Source: Oligoflexia bacterium
GTDB lineage: Bacteria > Bdellovibrionota > Bdellovibrionia > JABDDW01
Direction: 5' to 3'
Assembly (NCBI GenBank): GCA_016715815.1
Contig: JADJXN010000010.1
Span: 1-31,994 of the forward strand
DNA length: 31,994 bases
This document shows positions 31,270 to 31,994 of this stretch, in pieces. The position numbers and the translations under genes were made by a program. Below the pieces are notes generated by a model. The model made no database searches and had not been told where the DNA came from. It saw only the letters and a program-made list of their open reading frames with translations. Every line of letters starts with the position of its first letter. The stretch's first letter is position 1.

Positions 31270-31994
31270 TCAGTCAAGGGATTTGGGGTTTACGGGTTTT
31301 TTGTAATCACTTGGAAGGCTTGGTCTTTTTTGATTATTAAGAAGTGATGCAGTGTTTGATTCGGAAAAGCTTCGTAAAGGGAGTGTAACGGCTTTGTAAA
31401 AGAGAATACTAGCTAGCTGCATATTTTTGTATTTGCCATCTCGAATAGTTGAAAACCAGCCACTACGTTTGAAATCTTCAAAGTAAATGAAGTTATGTAT
31501 ATCTGTCCTTGTGTATGCCAATTCCTTAAGAAGACTCTTAATGACAGCATGCTGATGGACAGATGGAACAAGCCAAAAGACAGCATTGATTGATGTCTCA
31601 CTTTCATAGAAATTAAGCGTCTGCTCATATCGTGATTTAGCTTTCTGAGTAAGTTCTGCTTCAAAGGCAAAAATAAATGATTTGTTACTTAATTTAATTA
31701 AGGAGTACCCATCAGGGCGATGAGAGAAGTTTTTAGGCACCCAACGAGGCAAGAGTTCGTAATGAATACGTCTTAACTCCTGCTCTGAACAAAATTCTGC
31801 TCCATTTGGCTTATTTGTTAACCATTCACCCAAGTGAAATGCAGTAGCAAAGAAATCATGAACAGGGTTTTCAATTTTAAAACCTTTTTGAGATAACTCT
31901 GATAGGTAGGGAAAAATCAGATTATAACCTTTAGAATCTAGAGTCCAAGCTCCACCCGTCGATAATTGAACAAATTTTATAAAGCGATGACTTT
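31270..31994 (-). CDS. Partial gene, possible replication-relaxation/mobilisation protein
   Basis: The minus-strand frame stays open to the right edge of the window; an internal TTG at 31833 is not its start. At least 240 residues are visible. A segment RPDGYSLIKLSNKSFIFAFEAELTQ, then RYEQTLNFYES and AVFWLVPSVHQHAVI, resembles the C-terminal part of Replic_Relax-type proteins, in which P-D-x-x-x and an acidic-x-acidic strand precede a helical Y motif. This similarity is only suggestive. It is the element's rightmost visible gene; upstream genes lie outside. Confidence 0.6.
   Translation of the reverse strand, partial: SHRFIKFVQLSTGGAWTLDSKGYNLIFPYLSELSQKGFKIENPVHDFFATAFHLGEWLTNKPNGAEFCSEQELRRIHYELLPRWVPKNFSHRPDGYSLIKLSNKSFIFAFEAELTQKAKSRYEQTLNFYESETSINAVFWLVPSVHQHAVIKSLLKELAYTRTDIHNFIYFEDFKRSGWFSTIRDGKYKNMQLASILFYKAVTLPLRSFSESNTASLLNNQKRPSLPSDYKKPVNPKSLD

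Noticed and set aside
31119..31277. N-terminal extension of the glycine-zipper lipoprotein, 53 residues
   Set aside because: An excellent AAGGAG site and lipobox place the start at 31118; the extension would run through the inverted repeats and the G-skewed tract and has no signal peptide logic.
31270..31833. Complete 187-residue gene starting at TTG
   Set aside because: The frame continues without a stop to the window edge, so this is an internal codon and the gene is partial.
26644..31994. Second copy of the tRNA 3' end as attR
   Set aside because: No repeat of the T-arm/acceptor sequence was found in the remaining window, so the other boundary is outside.
1..31994. CRISPR array or insertion sequence
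   Set aside because: No regularly spaced repeats of CRISPR length and no transposase motifs in the proteins read.

Overview
The window is AT-rich, densely packed bacterial chromosome of a Gram-negative organism. Evidence for that is a porin-like outer-membrane protein, several lipoproteins with lipoboxes, and predicted beta-barrel and M16/M1 secreted peptidases. The gene mix (complete SUF operon with its own Rrf2 regulator, PPSR-type regulator, orphan PilZ protein, TTG-started rpsT, many small secreted proteins of unknown function) and the low GC suggest a relative of the Bdellovibrionota or another former deltaproteobacterial lineage. This is an inference; no rRNA is present to confirm it.

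Layout. 1-921: 3'-truncated porin gene, minus strand. 1006-4130: msrB and a secreted M1 aminopeptidase, minus strand. 4169-6167: nitroreductase, YhcC-type radical SAM protein and PilZ protein, plus strand. 6164-6430: rpsT, minus strand, with a TTG start. 6503-10395: murJ, rfbD, rfbC and a family 2 glycosyltransferase, an envelope polysaccharide and peptidoglycan precursor block. 10396-10710: a gene-free stretch of 315 bp that holds a long hairpin with a G/C-tract loop. 10711-13351: an active plus inactive pair of M16 peptidases. 13354-15739, minus strand: nusB, an unknown gene, the PPSR-type kinase/phosphorylase and a membrane-anchored unknown. 15776-17665: outer-membrane protein and an RsmB-family methyltransferase with an apparent 3' frameshift. 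17639-18394: secreted unknown, minus strand. 18505-24599: Rrf2 regulator, sufB, sufC, sufD, sufS, sufU and sufT, tightly coupled. 24729-26608: a cluster of four small exported proteins, including a 43-residue Cys-containing peptide. 26644-26720: tRNA-Gly(GCC).

From the tRNA to the right end (26721-31994) the content changes to a mobile element: tandem 13-bp repeats, a small basic protein, a tyrosine integrase reading toward the tRNA, a perfect terminator-like hairpin, a 52-residue ORF plus XRE regulator, an orphan beta-class DNA methyltransferase with a partner small protein, a glycine-zipper lipoprotein, two abutting inverted repeats, and a gene running off the right edge. It looks like one end of an integrative element inserted at the tRNA-Gly gene. 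No relaxase, conjugation apparatus or second att copy is visible in the window.

The most unusual signals are the G-tract-capped hairpin at 10406-10525, the operator-like palindrome over the suf promoter with a possibly leaderless regulator mRNA, the displaced reading frame at the end of the methyltransferase gene, and the non-coding repeat structures of the mobile element.
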